From Oceanospirillaceae bacterium (lineage in GTDB: Bacteria > Pseudomonadota > Gammaproteobacteria > Pseudomonadales > Balneatricaceae): a DNA stretch of 6,420 nucleotides. Of the stretch, positions 5,798 to 6,420 are shown piece by piece. Under the pieces are notes generated by a model. That model did no database searches, was not told where the DNA came from, and was given only the letters and a program-made list of their open reading frames with translations. Position numbers and translations under genes: made by a program. Each line of letters starts with the position of its first letter. Within the stretch, counting starts at the first letter, position 1. The DNA is taken from NCBI GenBank assembly GCA_003497765.1, contig DNNY01000078.1:1435-7854 (forward strand), given 5' to 3'.

Positions 5798-6420
5798 TTA
5801 CTTCACCGCACCTAAGGTCAAGCCGGCAATAAAGTGACGCTGCATAATAAAGAACATAATCACCGGCGGTAAAGCCGCCACGATAGAGCCAGCAGAAATC
5901 AAATGCCAGGCCGATATCCATTGCCCATTTAATGAGTTTAAGCCTGCCGTAATGGGCTGTGTATCGGCACCTTGGGTTAATACCATGGCCCAGAAATAGT
6001 CATTCCAAATAAAGGTAAATATCAATACGGATAATGCTGCTATGGCTGGTTTCATCAGAGGCAGAACCACATACCAGAAAATACGCACTTCACTTACCCC
6101 CTCTACACGGGCAGCTTCAATTAGTTCATAAGGCATGGCCTTAATAAAATTGCGCATAAATAAGGTGCAGAAACCTGTTTGGAAAGCAATATGAAATAAA
6201 GCCAGACCGGTAATCGTATTATAAATACCAAGCTGCACAGTGAAATCGCGCACCGGCACCATTAATATCTGAAACGGTACAAAGTTGCCCGCCACAAACA
6301 TAAAGAACAATAACAGATTACCTTTAAATCGATAGACGGCTAAAGCAAAGCCCGTCATACAAGATAAAGACACAGCACCAATCACCGTTGGAATAGTCAC
6401 ACGGAATGAATTAAAGATAT
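5798..6420 (-). CDS. Carbohydrate ABC transporter inner-membrane permease, MalG/CUT1 type (5' end beyond window)
   Basis: Membrane subunit of a binding-protein-dependent sugar importer, the second (MalG-like) permease of the CUT1 group. About 206 C-terminal residues are visible of the usual 275-300. The reading frame stays open to the window edge (IFNSFR precedes a GTG at 6400), so that GTG is an internal valine codon, not the start. Five membrane segments can be seen (fragment residues roughly 8-29, 35-56, 66-87, 124-146 and 172-193). The cytoplasmic EAA loop, EAARVEGVSEVRIFWYVVLPLMKP (about 101-124), docks the ATPase. The tail QRHFIAGLTLGAVK is typical of MalG/AraQ-type subunits. The partner permease, solute-binding protein and ATPase should lie beyond 6420. 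Its gene ends one base before the alpha-galactosidase start, so an alpha-galactoside is the likely cargo, though that is inferred from position only. Confidence 0.93.
   Translation of the reverse strand, partial: IFNSFRVTIPTVIGAVSLSCMTGFALAVYRFKGNLLLFFMFVAGNFVPFQILMVPVRDFTVQLGIYNTITGLALFHIAFQTGFCTLFMRNFIKAMPYELIEAARVEGVSEVRIFWYVVLPLMKPAIAALSVLIFTFIWNDYFWAMVLTQGADTQPITAGLNSLNGQWISAWHLISAGSIVAALPPVIMFFIMQRHFIAGLTLGAVK
5803..5807 (-). promoter_or_regulatory. Ribosome binding site of the alpha-galactosidase gene
   Basis: GGTGA, matching the 3' part of the full AAGGAGGTGA consensus, lies 6 bases before the ATG at 5796 and within the permease 3' end. Confidence 0.45.

Noticed and set aside
6398..6400. 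GTG as start codon of the permease
   Set aside because: The frame stays open to the window edge with family-like residues (IFNSFR) upstream, and about 70 N-terminal residues would be missing from a permease starting here.
1..6420. Mobile elements, CRISPR arrays, RNA genes, terminators, riboswitches
   Set aside because: No inverted terminal repeats, regular repeats, tRNA-like sequence or GC hairpin followed by a T run was seen; coding sequence occupies virtually every base.

Overview
The window is one uninterrupted minus-strand gene run, read from high to low coordinates. It holds six protein-coding genes, the first and last cut by the window edges. Together they describe import and oxidative breakdown of alpha-galactosides. 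In transcription order they are: the last permease gene of a carbohydrate ABC importer (CUT1/MalG type, partial); a cytoplasmic GH36 alpha-galactosidase; an IlvD/EDD-family sugar-acid dehydratase; a short-chain dehydrogenase (SDR) that is probably the sugar 1-dehydrogenase; 2-dehydro-3-deoxygalactonokinase (dgoK); and 2-dehydro-3-deoxy-6-phosphogalactonate aldolase (dgoA, partial).

The proposed flow is as follows. An alpha-galactoside such as melibiose, raffinose-type sugars, galactomannan fragments or floridoside is imported intact and split by the GH36 enzyme. Free galactose is oxidised to galactonolactone/galactonate by the SDR. The IlvD/EDD enzyme dehydrates galactonate to 2-keto-3-deoxygalactonate. 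DgoK phosphorylates this and DgoA cleaves it to pyruvate and glyceraldehyde 3-phosphate. This is the De Ley-Doudoroff route, with an IlvD/EDD dehydratase where E. coli uses the enolase-superfamily DgoD. No Leloir gene, lactonase, mutarotase or regulator is visible; the transporter's other parts must lie beyond position 6420.

There is essentially no non-coding DNA. The five gene junctions range from a 4-base overlap to a 2-base gap, so translation is probably coupled along one mRNA. The promoter should lie above 6420 and any terminator below position 1; none is seen inside.

The oddest feature is in the SDR: the catalytic lysine of the YxxxK motif reads as asparagine (YVAAN), although the rest of the catalytic tetrad and the fold motifs are intact.

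The organism is most likely a Gram-negative proteobacterium with balanced base composition, plausibly a gammaproteobacterium from a marine or plant/algal-polysaccharide habitat. That rests on gene content and the general look of the proteins only and is low confidence.
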